A DNA stretch of 63,860 nt from a virus, in IMG/VR virus record IMGVR_UViG_3300046366_000135, positions 1 to 63,860 of that record; one strand, 5' to 3'. The translations under genes were made by a program, and so were the position numbers. Below, piece after piece: positions 47,560 through 57,700 of this stretch. Each line of letters begins with the position of its first letter. Position 1 is the first letter of the stretch. Under the pieces are notes generated by a model that worked only from the letters and a program-made list of their open reading frames with translations, searched no databases and had not been told where the DNA came from.

Positions 47560-48905
47560 TATTGTACAGTTACAAAGCCATCATAGAGGGCTTCAAATTT
47601 TTGAATCGAATTAAGTTTATCGTTGGCCGAGTTATCACCAGAACCTTCTGCCTCATAACCAAGAACTCGCTCACTGAGGGTTTTATTCTCAGCACTAAGT
47701 TCAGTCATTTTAGTTTCAAGTTCAGTGATCTTAGAAGCCATAGAAGCACTAGCTACATTTGCGGTAGATAGTCCATTCAGAGCCTCAGTCAATCGACCTT
47801 CCAAATTTGCTACCTTAGCCGTAAGGTCAGCAGTTACAGCAGAGATTTGAGTGGCTACGGGTTCCATAGCCTCAAGCTGGTTGGCTGCCTGCTCCATACC
47901 AGCTTCAGTTGAAGTTACGCTGATACCCAAAACTCGGAGGAATTGGTTGGCCAGCTTGTCAAATACAGTCATATTTTCAGTTGTTTTAAGCACAGTCATT
48001 TCCTCTTCAGAATCTACTTGATCTTCTAAGGATTTTTCTTGAGATGTGGAAAGGTTTAATTCATCACCAATTTCTTGAACCAGCTCACTCAAAGATCGAA
48101 TACCATCTACAAGACCCGTTTCAATAGCCTTAGATGCTTTAACCATATCCCCTTTCAGCATTTCTTTGCTTACTTGAGGTCTATGCAAAAGCACTTTAGA
48201 ATGAAATAGATCAGCGGTTTCGTTCAACTCCTGAGTGATAGGTTTATAATTACCCTTCAAAATTTCCCTCCATTCGAGGTTTTTATTGGGTGATTTTTCA
48301 GAATAAATGTCAATCACATTCTCCCGATACCAAGTTACAAACTCTTTATCCAAGGAGAGCATTACACCAATAGACCCTGCCTCAGCAAAGTCTGATTTAA
48401 GGTAGATTTTTTTAGCTGGGGCAGCAGTCATATAAGCAGCAGAGCCAATAAAATTACCAAGTACATAGACAGGTTTTTTGAGACTTTTCATAGTCTCATA
48501 CATCATAGCTCCGGCTGAAACAGCCCCACCACCAGAATCAATATCCACAATATGAGCTACAACATCAGATTTGGCATCAGCAGTAGTAAGGAAATTTGAC
48601 CAATCATCAGCACCATAAGAGCACATTCCCCCATAAGGCTGCATCACTCCAATTATTTGGACATAGTTGATGAATTGGTTTGATTTACCCTCTCTTCGTT
48701 CGTAATTTTGTTCCCAACGATCTGCTAGAACAATCTCAGAAGCAGCTCTTTTCGTAGCTTCATAACCTAATTCTTTGATCGACACACCTTTCTCAAGAAG
48801 CTCAATTTCACCAAGATATTTGGATAGCTGTCGCATACCCCAATTGATGTCAATTAGCCATTCAGAACTTGTAATTAGATTGTCAATAATTTTATTACTT
48901 GGCAT
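47559..48905 (-). CDS. Prohead protease, S49 family, with C-terminal scaffold
   Basis: 448 residues. The SppA-like core has IVDIDSGGGAVSAG (about 119-132), VYVLGNFIGSAAYMTAAPAKKIYL with nucleophile Ser155, AEAGSIGVML, and a lysine-containing EKSPNKNLEW. From about residue 300 the protein is a coiled coil (AEMEQAANQLEAMEPVATQISAV...LSAENKTLSERVL), the usual scaffold fused to capsid proteases. It cleaves scaffold and capsid during maturation. The transcript has a -7-like TAAGTTTG 18 bases upstream. Confidence 0.85.
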   Translation of the reverse strand: MPSNKIIDNLITSSEWLIDINWGMRQLSKYLGEIELLEKGVSIKELGYEATKRAASEIVLADRWEQNYERREGKSNQFINYVQIIGVMQPYGGMCSYGADDWSNFLTTADAKSDVVAHIVDIDSGGGAVSAGAMMYETMKSLKKPVYVLGNFIGSAAYMTAAPAKKIYLKSDFAEAGSIGVMLSLDKEFVTWYRENVIDIYSEKSPNKNLEWREILKGNYKPITQELNETADLFHSKVLLHRPQVSKEMLKGDMVKASKAIETGLVDGIRSLSELVQEIGDELNLSTSQEKSLEDQVDSEEEMTVLKTTENMTVFDKLANQFLRVLGISVTSTEAGMEQAANQLEAMEPVATQISAVTADLTAKVANLEGRLTEALNGLSTANVASASMASKITELETKMTELSAENKTLSERVLGYEAEGSGDNSANDKLNSIQKFEALYDGFVTVQ

Positions 48906-48910
48906 ATTTT

Positions 48911-48985
48911 CTAAAATTCGATCAAACTTATATAGTTTAAATCGAAAAACCTAGACTTTAGTTTCTTCTGGTAGTATCCACTCAT
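48911..48985 (-). CDS. 24-codon frame between structural genes
   Basis: MSGYYQKKLKSRFFDLNYIS...: its ATG overlaps the stop of the upstream gene (ATGA) and it ends six bases before the protease gene. It fills most of the 76-base gap. It could be a translated linker peptide or chance, since the -7-like TAAGTTTG lies inside it. Confidence 0.3.
   Translation of the reverse strand: MSGYYQKKLKSRFFDLNYISLIEF
48923..48930 (-). promoter_or_regulatory. -7 promoter element for the capsid genes
   Basis: Minus strand TAAGTTTG matches TAnnTTTG perfectly; the -33 position (TAGGTTTT) is weak. It would start a late transcript at the protease gene. Confidence 0.4.
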
Positions 48986-49272
48986 AACCTTTTAATAAAT
49001 TTACTAGGAATTAGCCTATCAACCAGTCTCATACCCCATTTAATATAGAGATCATTCACCAGCACAAGTTTAAACCCAGTAATTTGGGCTACTTTACGAG
49101 CTGACTTCTTAGACTGTAGTAAAGATAGAATCCAATATCTTTTAATATCCGCCTCTCTAACAGAATTGAAAAAGTCTACCCATTCTTGAGGTAACTCACT
49201 GACTGTCTCTATACTCGATTTTGTCAGTTTGTTGTACGTGTACAAATACTTCTTGATAGAATCTTCTCGCAT
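48982..49272 (-). CDS. Hypothetical protein, helix-turn-helix-like
   Basis: 96 residues. QSKKSARKVAQITGFKLVLVNDLYIKWGM looks like a helix-turn-helix. The frame overlaps the next gene by 75 bases, so its start may be later. Lies between the tail-tip and protease genes; no assigned role. Confidence 0.4.
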   Translation of the reverse strand: MREDSIKKYLYTYNKLTKSSIETVSELPQEWVDFFNSVREADIKRYWILSLLQSKKSARKVAQITGFKLVLVNDLYIKWGMRLVDRLIPSKFIKRL

Positions 49273-49456
49273 TTTCGTTTGTTTCGATTAACCAATTCAT
49301 CCATTGTACATAAACATTTGTAGCGATACAAGTTGTACATTGGACAGCTTTATGAGTCTGCAAAAGTGCCTTACCTTCCTGAAGTCTGCCATTAGCATAA
49401 TGTCCCATTAACTCTTTTAAGGCAGACTCATTTAATATAATTAGAGATAAATCCAT
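49196..49456 (-). CDS. Hypothetical protein
   Basis: 86 residues from the ATG overlapping the upstream stop (TGATG). MDLSLIILNESALKELMGHYANGRLQEGKALL is helical; the middle has QCTTCIATNVYV. Overlaps the next frame strongly. Unknown. Confidence 0.5.
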   Translation of the reverse strand: MDLSLIILNESALKELMGHYANGRLQEGKALLQTHKAVQCTTCIATNVYVQWMNWLIETNENARRFYQEVFVHVQQTDKIEYRDSQ

Positions 49457-52203
49457 CACACAAATTTTGATTTAATTACTGCTGGACAGCCGTCACTGAA
49501 TGTTACTTCTCTCCTCACTTCAAGTGGATAGTAGATAAGTTGATTTGTACGGTCAGAATCAATAAATACCAAAATACTTGAGCAAGAACTTCCAAAAGCA
49601 ATAACTTTTATGGCTTTGCTCAGAGTTCCTATAGGCGTAGCCCGTGTAGCTACGATGTAGCTGGTTCCCAAAGAAACTAGAGTACTTACTGGGATTACAA
49701 GAGAACTAGTCACAACCCCCCAAAAATCTACTGCTTGATTCAGTGAATTATAGAGAGTTACTGATCCAAGGTAATCTGTACAATCACTATTGTCAGTAAT
49801 TGTAAAATCAGAGCCAGAACATAAATAAGTAAAGTCTAAATACTCTCGTACATCACACCCACAAACCGGAGCTGAGTAAACAGTCCAAGAACCTCCAACA
49901 CGTCTCCAAGATACTACATCAGTGCTGATTTGAGAAGTAATTCCAGCTAATCTTTCTACAATAAGACAACTATCATTTAATGTAGCTTCAAAGTTAGGGT
50001 CATTGTTGCAATTATATACAACATCACAGGCATCTGTATTTAAAGGAACAGGCCGGAAAGTGACATCAGCTTTTGTGCCAGTGTAATCAGTAATCTCAGT
50101 TAACCTACCTACGTAATGTTTGTTACCAATTAATACATTCAACCAGCGACGAAAATTCAACTGATCAAATTCAATAGGATTGATAATCAATTGGAAATCA
50201 ATTTCTAAGTTGGCTATAAGCTCTAGTATGAATAATTCCCAGAATTGAGAAGTAACATCATTAGTTCGATCCCCATAAATTAAATGGATTTCTGGGACTT
50301 CAGCAGTCTCATCAGTTCCTATACTTTCATTACTTACTTGATAAGCATAAGGTATAAGAGTCTCAGTGATACCTTTAAATTTCCAGTTAGCTACTACATC
50401 AACCCCACCACTAGTTTTTCCCCTGTATTGAGAAACATACCCTAAAGCATACAAAATTCTAGGAGTGAGTTTAGTGCTTTCTTTGTGATCAGAATTATCC
50501 CAACAAGCCGGGATATTTACAGCACATTCAATGTTTGGTGTGTATACTGCCTGAAGGTCTTTTGACAAATAATTGTCAGACGCTTCAAAGAAAGGATTGT
50601 AATTGTTACTTGTGGCCTCTTCGTACTTATCCCCAAAGTCCAGCTTTTTAGCAAAGATTGGATTATCTCCATCGTAATTTTGACTTTTAACCCAGTCATC
50701 GTCAGGAGCTTTAAACCCGATTTGTAGATAGCGGTTCTCAACAAGTCTACGATAAGTTTCTTTTGTTGAGGTACAATCATACTCAGCGTTAGCTGTCTGC
50801 CCATTAAAAAATGGTTCAGGCTGTTCCCCTGATTGTAATGTAAGCTTATCTGGGTGCAATAACCATACAGTTCTAGTAGATTCATCAGAAATCAACCTAC
50901 CTTGAATAAGATGTATAACCCCAGATAGTAATTTATCAAATTGATATTCACAATTAACCCAGGCTTTTAGGATTAATTGCATATCTGGTTGAAATTTTAC
51001 AGTTTTAGGCTTCACTTTAATACCCCCATTACTAATGGTGTGTTCTCCATCACCCGTATAGTTATCAAAGAATAGATTAAAACTAATTGCGTAGTTAGGC
51101 TGAGTTATGTTTAATACCCTAGTTTTCCATCTTATAGTTTTCTTTTCACCGACTGCTATAAAATTGGGGGAAATATCGACAACCCCTCCCGGCAGAAATC
51201 CAGTAGAGTCTGTGGCAGAACAGAATATCCTGAATAATACAGTATCTCCACTACCTGAAGTGTCTATGTCAAACTCAACCTCAAACTCATATTCCCCGGA
51301 CATTCCTTTAAAATAATAAAATACATAGGAACCATTGGGAAAGGGAACTCCTAATGTGTTTATGTAATAAAATCCATTGTCAAAGCCTCTAAATGAATTG
51401 TCAATGAATTGCAACTCATGTTTGAATGTATCTACAACCCAAGGGGGGTTAGGGTAAGCAGTAGGGTCAGCGAATGCGCTATCTCTATAAGTTTCAGTTT
51501 GATAAACATTTACTTTAAATCCATCAAGGCTATTATCCCCAGCTAAATCTACCAGAATATAGGTGATCAATCTACGTCCCCAATCAGTTTCTAAAATTGG
51601 CGAACGAAATTTATAACCAATAGAGCAAAATCCTTTCTGTAGGATGTAAAGAATATGAAACCAAGGCCGAAAATCGGCTTCATGTGCCCCTCCCGGAGTA
51701 GTTAATACATCCCCGTCCCATACAGCAGAAGTACCAGACCAATTTCCATAGTTTATAAGAGGAAAATAGAGTCCAGAATCTCCATCATTATATTTGGGTT
51801 TAACCCAGTTATTCCTTAAATTTGTCTCAGTGAGGTGGAAATTACCCAAGGCAATTTGACACAACTTGACTTTACGAATTTGGATAGCCCAAAAGCTTGC
51901 ATCCATCACAAGCTCTACTTCCATACCTCTTTTAGTTCTATTGTAAACTCTTAAATAAGTTTGAGGTAAAGGAACTCCATCCTGCCAAGCTTGCACAAAA
52001 GCAAAGTTATCTTTTAATGCCCATTCGTTTTTCTCTGTGTTTATCAAGAAAAATCCCAACACACCTTCAGCAGATACTCGATCTAGCTCAGCCTGATCAG
52101 CTTTCTTGCTCCTTTTGAAATCAGGGCAAAAATCCAGAATTAGCCTACCATCAGTGAGATAGTGATCTGGGGTATTTACCGGAACGTATTGAAGTATAAT
52201 CAT
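49456..52203 (-). CDS. Large tail-tip or baseplate protein
   Basis: 915 residues without signal peptide. Beta-rich; segments such as YLRVYNRTKRGMEVELV, GYKFRSPILETDWGRRL and RRWLNVLIGNKHYVGRLTEI suggest a tail hub or tip that adopts a tail-protein fold, with cysteine-bearing domains at the end (VCGCDVREYLDFTYLC). It overlaps the upstream structural gene by 4 bases, and the tape measure is two genes upstream. Placement after the tape measure is where siphophage tip proteins lie. Confidence 0.6.
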   Translation of the reverse strand: MIILQYVPVNTPDHYLTDGRLILDFCPDFKRSKKADQAELDRVSAEGVLGFFLINTEKNEWALKDNFAFVQAWQDGVPLPQTYLRVYNRTKRGMEVELVMDASFWAIQIRKVKLCQIALGNFHLTETNLRNNWVKPKYNDGDSGLYFPLINYGNWSGTSAVWDGDVLTTPGGAHEADFRPWFHILYILQKGFCSIGYKFRSPILETDWGRRLITYILVDLAGDNSLDGFKVNVYQTETYRDSAFADPTAYPNPPWVVDTFKHELQFIDNSFRGFDNGFYYINTLGVPFPNGSYVFYYFKGMSGEYEFEVEFDIDTSGSGDTVLFRIFCSATDSTGFLPGGVVDISPNFIAVGEKKTIRWKTRVLNITQPNYAISFNLFFDNYTGDGEHTISNGGIKVKPKTVKFQPDMQLILKAWVNCEYQFDKLLSGVIHLIQGRLISDESTRTVWLLHPDKLTLQSGEQPEPFFNGQTANAEYDCTSTKETYRRLVENRYLQIGFKAPDDDWVKSQNYDGDNPIFAKKLDFGDKYEEATSNNYNPFFEASDNYLSKDLQAVYTPNIECAVNIPACWDNSDHKESTKLTPRILYALGYVSQYRGKTSGGVDVVANWKFKGITETLIPYAYQVSNESIGTDETAEVPEIHLIYGDRTNDVTSQFWELFILELIANLEIDFQLIINPIEFDQLNFRRWLNVLIGNKHYVGRLTEITDYTGTKADVTFRPVPLNTDACDVVYNCNNDPNFEATLNDSCLIVERLAGITSQISTDVVSWRRVGGSWTVYSAPVCGCDVREYLDFTYLCSGSDFTITDNSDCTDYLGSVTLYNSLNQAVDFWGVVTSSLVIPVSTLVSLGTSYIVATRATPIGTLSKAIKVIAFGSSCSSILVFIDSDRTNQLIYYPLEVRREVTFSDGCPAVIKSKFV

Positions 52204-53588
52204 TTGTCGAAACGTAGATTAATTCTATAAAGTCTATCTTTTACATAGAAGTTTGTTGAGCCAGGTCGTAGGAATACCTCTTTGAATTGGCCGTACTCAT
52301 AAATATAGTGTTTTGGTGAGTTCAGAAAAACTCCCATACTACGTTTAAATTCTTCTAGGTTATTTCCAGTAGTTGATACAATGAAATTTTCTTTAAGCTC
52401 AAGCCTAGCTTTACGATTTTTACAAGTATCGCATTCAACAGCTACTTCAAGAGTTTCATGTTCATCTACCCACTCAGCCTCATCCAAAGCCTCAAAAATC
52501 ATTTGACTCCATCCACCATCCATGTACCAAATAGGAAAGCATTTACAACCAACACAATTCTTAATAACTGGGAAAGTTTCACTCAATACCTCATCGTTTC
52601 CGTCAATATTTCCAATTACTTGTACTTCCATTCTCACAGCGTCAGATGGCCAGAGTATAGTTTTACCAATAGGTATTTGATAAACACCTGTATTGGATAA
52701 GGTAAAAGGTCTTACTTGTGCTGTAAATCCTCCCCCGGCATCGTAAAAAGTGTATTGAACAAACAAGTCAGTTACTTCAGTAGCCCCAAAATCCAATATG
52801 ATCCATAAAGACTCATAAGTGTCATCACAAATCTTAATAGGTCTTTCCCTTCTAGTTAAAAACTCCACATTCTCAGTCCCCCAATCAACAAAAGAGCCTT
52901 GTACGATACTGAAGATGTCGGTATTTTCAAATCTGTTAAAAGCAGTACCACAAGGAATAGCTTTTTGACTGTCACCATACCGCATAAACGATGGTAGAAA
53001 AGAAGCCTGATCAAACACAGCAGTATTCCCGGTTACTGGGAGCGATGGCACTAGGTCAAGCTTTAGCTCAAAGCATTGATTCTGAGCTATACCCCCATTG
53101 TACAACATTGGAATATTGTACAACGATCCATAAGGGAGGTTGCTCGTAAAAAACTGATAGTGAAATCTATACCCATCAGGAGCATCAGAATCACTACCTG
53201 CATTTGAGCTTACAGTAGGAGGAAATGACAAATCAGATACATCGAATAGCCAATTAGAGTCAAAACCTACATTGTAAGCTTCCAGAAGTACTTGGGTTGT
53301 TGCTATAACTCTAGCATTTGCTCTAGTAAAGAATTCAGGGTTACTATTTAATGCTTCTGCTAAGCTTTGTGCATTAGTAGCTGCTAAATTTGAAGTTAAA
53401 TCACAGTCAGCCCCAACTTCCAGTTTAACACCAGCAATAGTCAACATCTCCCCAAAGACATTAGGCTCTAAGTTCTCGAATATAATTAACGCTGAAGGTC
53501 TTACAGCACTAAAATCATAAGCAAAACAAACTTTAGGGCATGTCTTAGACCCTACATATAGATCAGGTTGGCTGATTAATTCGATCAT
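52200..53588 (-). CDS. Tail protein, probable distal tail or tip component
   Basis: 462 residues. Begins MIELISQPDLYVGSKTCPKVCF; the middle has paired cysteines (CVGCKCFP) and beta repeats; the end VFLRPGSTNFYVKDRLYRINLRF is like a tail-assembly domain. It is the gene right after the tape measure in transcript order, interrupted only by the plus-strand TnpB. Role is by position. Confidence 0.5.
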   Translation of the reverse strand: MIELISQPDLYVGSKTCPKVCFAYDFSAVRPSALIIFENLEPNVFGEMLTIAGVKLEVGADCDLTSNLAATNAQSLAEALNSNPEFFTRANARVIATTQVLLEAYNVGFDSNWLFDVSDLSFPPTVSSNAGSDSDAPDGYRFHYQFFTSNLPYGSLYNIPMLYNGGIAQNQCFELKLDLVPSLPVTGNTAVFDQASFLPSFMRYGDSQKAIPCGTAFNRFENTDIFSIVQGSFVDWGTENVEFLTRRERPIKICDDTYESLWIILDFGATEVTDLFVQYTFYDAGGGFTAQVRPFTLSNTGVYQIPIGKTILWPSDAVRMEVQVIGNIDGNDEVLSETFPVIKNCVGCKCFPIWYMDGGWSQMIFEALDEAEWVDEHETLEVAVECDTCKNRKARLELKENFIVSTTGNNLEEFKRSMGVFLNSPKHYIYEYGQFKEVFLRPGSTNFYVKDRLYRINLRFDK

Positions 53589-53604
53589 ATTAGAGTTACT
53601 TTTG

Positions 53605-53674
53605 GTAAAATTAACAAATTTATTAAAAACGAAACAAAAAGTTTTGCTATTTTAAATTTATTTGTTAATTTTAC
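53605..53674. repeat. 15-bp perfect palindrome next to TnpB
   Basis: GTAAAATTAACAAAT (53605-53619) and ATTTGTTAATTTTAC (53660-53674) form a perfect inverted repeat around 40 bases. It sits between the divergent starts of the tail gene and tnpB. It may be the left-end structure of the TnpB element or an operator for either gene. Confidence 0.55.
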
Positions 53675-53677
53675 AAG

Positions 53678-54763
53678 ATGAAATTGATTTTGAAAATAAA
53701 ACTTAATCCAACCACTGATCAAAGTAAGTTGCTCTATAGCACAATTATAGAGACGAACTTGGCATGCAATGCTATTTCTCAAGACGGATGGGATAATGAA
53801 ATATTCAAACAATTCAAGTTGCATCATCTTTGTTATTATAAGATCAAAAAATCTTTTAATCTCACAAGCCAGATAGTTGTGAGGGCAATTAGTAAAGTTT
53901 CTGACGCTTATAAAGTAAATAAAACTAAACTTGCAAAATTTAAGGAGTTGGGAAGCATTTGCTATGATAGTAGAGTGCTTAAATACAAAAGTGATGCTAT
54001 TGTAGATATTTGGACTGTAGGTGGCAGACAAAAAATAAGGTTTAGTTACCATAATAAAGGGTACTTCCCTTACATAAAGGGGGAGGCTGATTTGGTCTAT
54101 AAAAAAGGAAAGTTTTATCTTTTTCAAACTATTGAGTTTCCCGAACCACCCATTGAATCTGTACAAGAATTTATAGGGGTTGATCTTGGACTTACAGACA
54201 TTGCAGTAACTTCTGATGGAATTAAACATTCCGCAGATCGGATCAACAACTACAGAGAAAAAAGGCAAAATATTCGTAGTTCTATTCAACGCAAAGGCAC
54301 AAAAGGAGCTAAAAAACTCTTGAAACGGCTTTCTGGCAGAGAAAGCACTACTGCAACAATAATTAACCATACTATTTCTAAATCCATTGTGGAATCTGCT
54401 AAAAATCAAAACAAGGGAATCTCTATTGAGGACTTGACCAACATTAGAACTACTTCCAAGCGTAGGAATAGAAAATTTAGAACTAAGCTTGGGCGTTGGT
54501 CTTTCTATCAGTTGCGTTCCTTCTTGGAGTACAAATCCAGACTTAGTGGAGTTAGGTTTGTGGTTGTAAATCCTGCTTATACTTCTCAAACTTGTTCTTC
54601 TTGCTATTATATTGGGACAAGAACTAATAAATCTTTTAAGTGCAAAAATTGTGGAAACAATATGGATGCGGATGCTAACGCATCGCTCAATATTGCTACA
54701 CTTGGGGCTGTTATAAACCAGCCTGAAAAATCGGAAATTTATAGCTGTGCTGTTCATTTCTAG
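53678..54763 (+). CDS. tnpB: TnpB, RNA-guided nuclease of IS200/IS605 type
   Basis: 361 residues, normal TnpB length. RuvC catalytic residues are intact: FIGVDLGLTDIA (D169), ISIEDLTNIR (E251) and MDADANASLNIA (330-341). The zinc finger is TCSSC...CKNC (C306, C309, C322, C325). The N-terminal RNA-binding region is basic. TnpB uses an RNA made from the element's 3' end to cut DNA and maintain the element. No tnpA is nearby. It is on the opposite strand to, and inserted within, the tail gene cluster without breaking a gene. Only 19 bases separate it from the tape measure stop. Confidence 0.92.
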   Translation: MKLILKIKLNPTTDQSKLLYSTIIETNLACNAISQDGWDNEIFKQFKLHHLCYYKIKKSFNLTSQIVVRAISKVSDAYKVNKTKLAKFKELGSICYDSRVLKYKSDAIVDIWTVGGRQKIRFSYHNKGYFPYIKGEADLVYKKGKFYLFQTIEFPEPPIESVQEFIGVDLGLTDIAVTSDGIKHSADRINNYREKRQNIRSSIQRKGTKGAKKLLKRLSGRESTTATIINHTISKSIVESAKNQNKGISIEDLTNIRTTSKRRNRKFRTKLGRWSFYQLRSFLEYKSRLSGVRFVVVNPAYTSQTCSSCYYIGTRTNKSFKCKNCGNNMDADANASLNIATLGAVINQPEKSEIYSCAVHF

Positions 54764-54782
54764 GTTAAAGTCTTTAGACAGT

Positions 54783-57700
54783 TTATCCGGTTATAGTTTG
54801 TAAGTTTTTACGTCTCGCAGCCTCTAAAGCAGCCTCTCTATATCCTTCAACGATGGCATCAGATACAGAAGAACTTACTTCATCAGCTACAATCGTAGCA
54901 AATCTATCAATTTGGCTGTCCTCTAAGGTCAGTTTATATACTGTAGTTCTAGCAGAACCAATACTATCATTCTGAGATGCTGGAAGAACAAAACCTCCTA
55001 CAGCATAGGCAGCGTAATTAGGTGATCCTTTTTTAGTTCTCAAAGACTCTGCCTGAGCAGCCAAAGAAGCCCCAGCAGGAGTATCCAAAACATGTTTAGG
55101 GATTACATACTCATCTTCATGCACAACTCCGGCTACTCTAAAACCAGTATGATCACGTTGACCTGTAGCAGTAGTATAACCACCGACAGCATATGATCTA
55201 GCCCGGATAGCTGAGGTTTGCAAAGCATACTGACCTGTTAAGAAAGCAAGTTGGATGCCTTTGTAGATGGCATCGAATGGTTGCTTAATCACAGAAGCAG
55301 CAGTCAGGATGTTAATGATACCTTGAGCGTAGCTAATGGCAGCCTGGGCTAATTCAATTTTCTTGTTCTTCTCAAATTGCTCTCTTTTCAGAGCATCAAT
55401 CTTACTAGCTTTCTCTTTTTCCAACCGCTCTACAACTTCTTTGTTGCCTCTAGCGGCTTCAATCTCTTTGTCGTAGTATTTCTCAAGGCTCTTAATCCTT
55501 TCATCGAACTGAACGTTGATTAACTCATTGAGAGAATCACCTAGCCCACTAATTTGAGATAGGGTCAGATCGACAAACGTCAGAATATTCTGAGTCTTAG
55601 CATCCAAAGCAAAAACGTCATTATCAGCCTCAAGTTGGCCTAACTGTTGTAGTTTATCATAGTATTGCCTCTGTAAAATTAACCGTTGTTCTAAGGACAG
55701 CTTGGTATTAGATAGTTGAGTTTCAAGGATTTTTATCTCACCCTCAAGCTCTAACCTTTCTACATTTTTTTGATACTCTTCGTAAGATTTACTTTTAGTC
55801 TGAAGTACCTTTCTATCAGTATCAATTTGAATTTTAGCAATTGCCTCAGCTTCGGTAATTGCTGAGCTAATTCCCCCCAACTTAGCCCTTTCTGACTGAA
55901 GTTGTTTGTCAATATCCAAAAACTCCTTACTACCCTCTTTATAGAGTTGCTTTCTAGCTTCAAGGGTTTGGATTTCAGCAGTAATAGCAATAGCTTTCTT
56001 AGTCTCAGCTAAGACGCGCTCATTAGTTATGGTATCCTCAGCATTTTGATCAGCTAAATCTTTAGCAGTTTTGATACTGTCAATCAAAGGCTGTACGTCA
56101 GTTTCTAATAACGCAGTAAACGAACTATTAGAAGCAGCTCTTTGGAGACGCTTGATAGCATCCTCAGCTAACTTCAAATCCTTCTCGGCCTTATCTAAAT
56201 TACCAACAATTTTATTGATTGCTTCAGGCTTCGCTGACTCAAGTTCTTTTTTAAGACTGGATACTTTTTGTTGATAAAACTCAACACTACCAGCAGCCCC
56301 TCGTACAGCCAAGTCCAAAGAATCTAATGTATCTTGCCATTCTTTTTCAGCAGCATTTATTTTGAAAGTAATATCATAGTACTCAGCAAGAAGGTCTGCA
56401 TAAGGTTTACCTTTTACAATTGATTCTTGGATAGCATTTTTTAGTTCAGTCTGTCTTTTAGTTAGTTTCTCTAACTCACTAGCAGCATCCTTATCTCCTT
56501 TAGTTCCATACTGGAACGAAGCTCTCCTACGAAGGTTATCCAAGTCAAATTTGTCAAAAGACAAGACATCTTTGGGAGCTAGTTTTTTCTCCAAAGATTT
56601 TCTAGCCTCTTCAGCAGATTTTTCCAGAGCTTTATTGTCAAGCTTTAGGTTTTTGTTTATAGTTTTACCGACTCCGGCACTAAAAATACCTAGACCATCA
56701 AGCTGTTTTTTGTTTTTTTCAAGATACTGATCATTCTGAATATTACGTTTGGCAATTTCAGTAGCATTATCCTTTGTGATGTTTTGCTGAGTCTTTTTGT
56801 TAAATTGTTCCATTAATTTCTCCCCAAGTACAAAGTTAGCAACATAAGCTACTGGGTTAAATATAGCTAGTAATTTTTTACCTAGATCAGCAGCAAACTC
56901 AAAGACCTTACGAAGTAATTTTGCAAATTCAGAAGTTGAAGTATAGGCATAGTAAATTGCAGATACTAAAGCCCCAACTGCTACAATAGCTATTCCAATA
57001 GGGTTAGCAGTAATGGCTGCATTCCAAGCCCATTGAACAGCAGTTATAAGTCTAGTAATTCCAGTCAATTTAGAAATATTAGCAATCCATTTACCAATAG
57101 CTACACCTGCATTATAAGCGGTTGCTTTAGAATTAAAAACGATAGCCACAGTAAAAGCAGCAATAATCGGGATTAATGCACCCACGATGGCTTTTACTTC
57201 ATTAAACTTAGCAACAGCCTCTTCCTCGCCTTGAACTAAACGAGCAAAAAACTGAACAATGTCAGCTATTCCTTTAACAAAAGCAGCTATTGGCCCGCTC
57301 TGGGTACTAAATATTGCAATTCCCAGAGTTTCAGTAGCCCCCGTCAATTCGTCAAAGGCACCTTTAAGGTCTTTGCGCATTGCTTCAGCAGTAGCTTTGG
57401 AACTGCCCTCAGCATTATCTAACTCAGCGATTAAGTCAACGAGTTTATCTTCTTGTTTAGCCAGAGCGATAGCAACAACAGAAGCATCTTTTCCAAACAA
57501 GGCGTTAGCAACTGCTAGTTTATTCTCAGCATTATTGATAAGATCAAAGGCTTCTTGCAAACTTCTGCCAGAGTTAGCAGTTTCAATAAAGATGTTGCGT
57601 AATGAAGTTCCAGCAGTAGACGCATCAATACTTTCATCTTTAAGAATAGACAACAAACCCGCAGTTGTTTTTAAATCAACACCCACAGCACTGGCTGCTG

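Noticed and set aside
46564-47586. 340-residue plus-strand open frame opposite the capsid gene
   Set aside because: It is the mirror of a well-supported structural gene with coupled neighbours; its translation is cysteine- and serine-rich without any motif.
53589-53677. Clear promoter for tnpB
   Set aside because: TACTTTTG occurs on the plus strand at 53597-53604 but no TTG lies 19-21 bases upstream of it; the start of tnpB is also 70 bases on.
53585-54757. 390-residue minus-strand open frame opposite tnpB
   Set aside because: The plus-strand frame has all TnpB catalytic motifs; the minus frame is a shadow.
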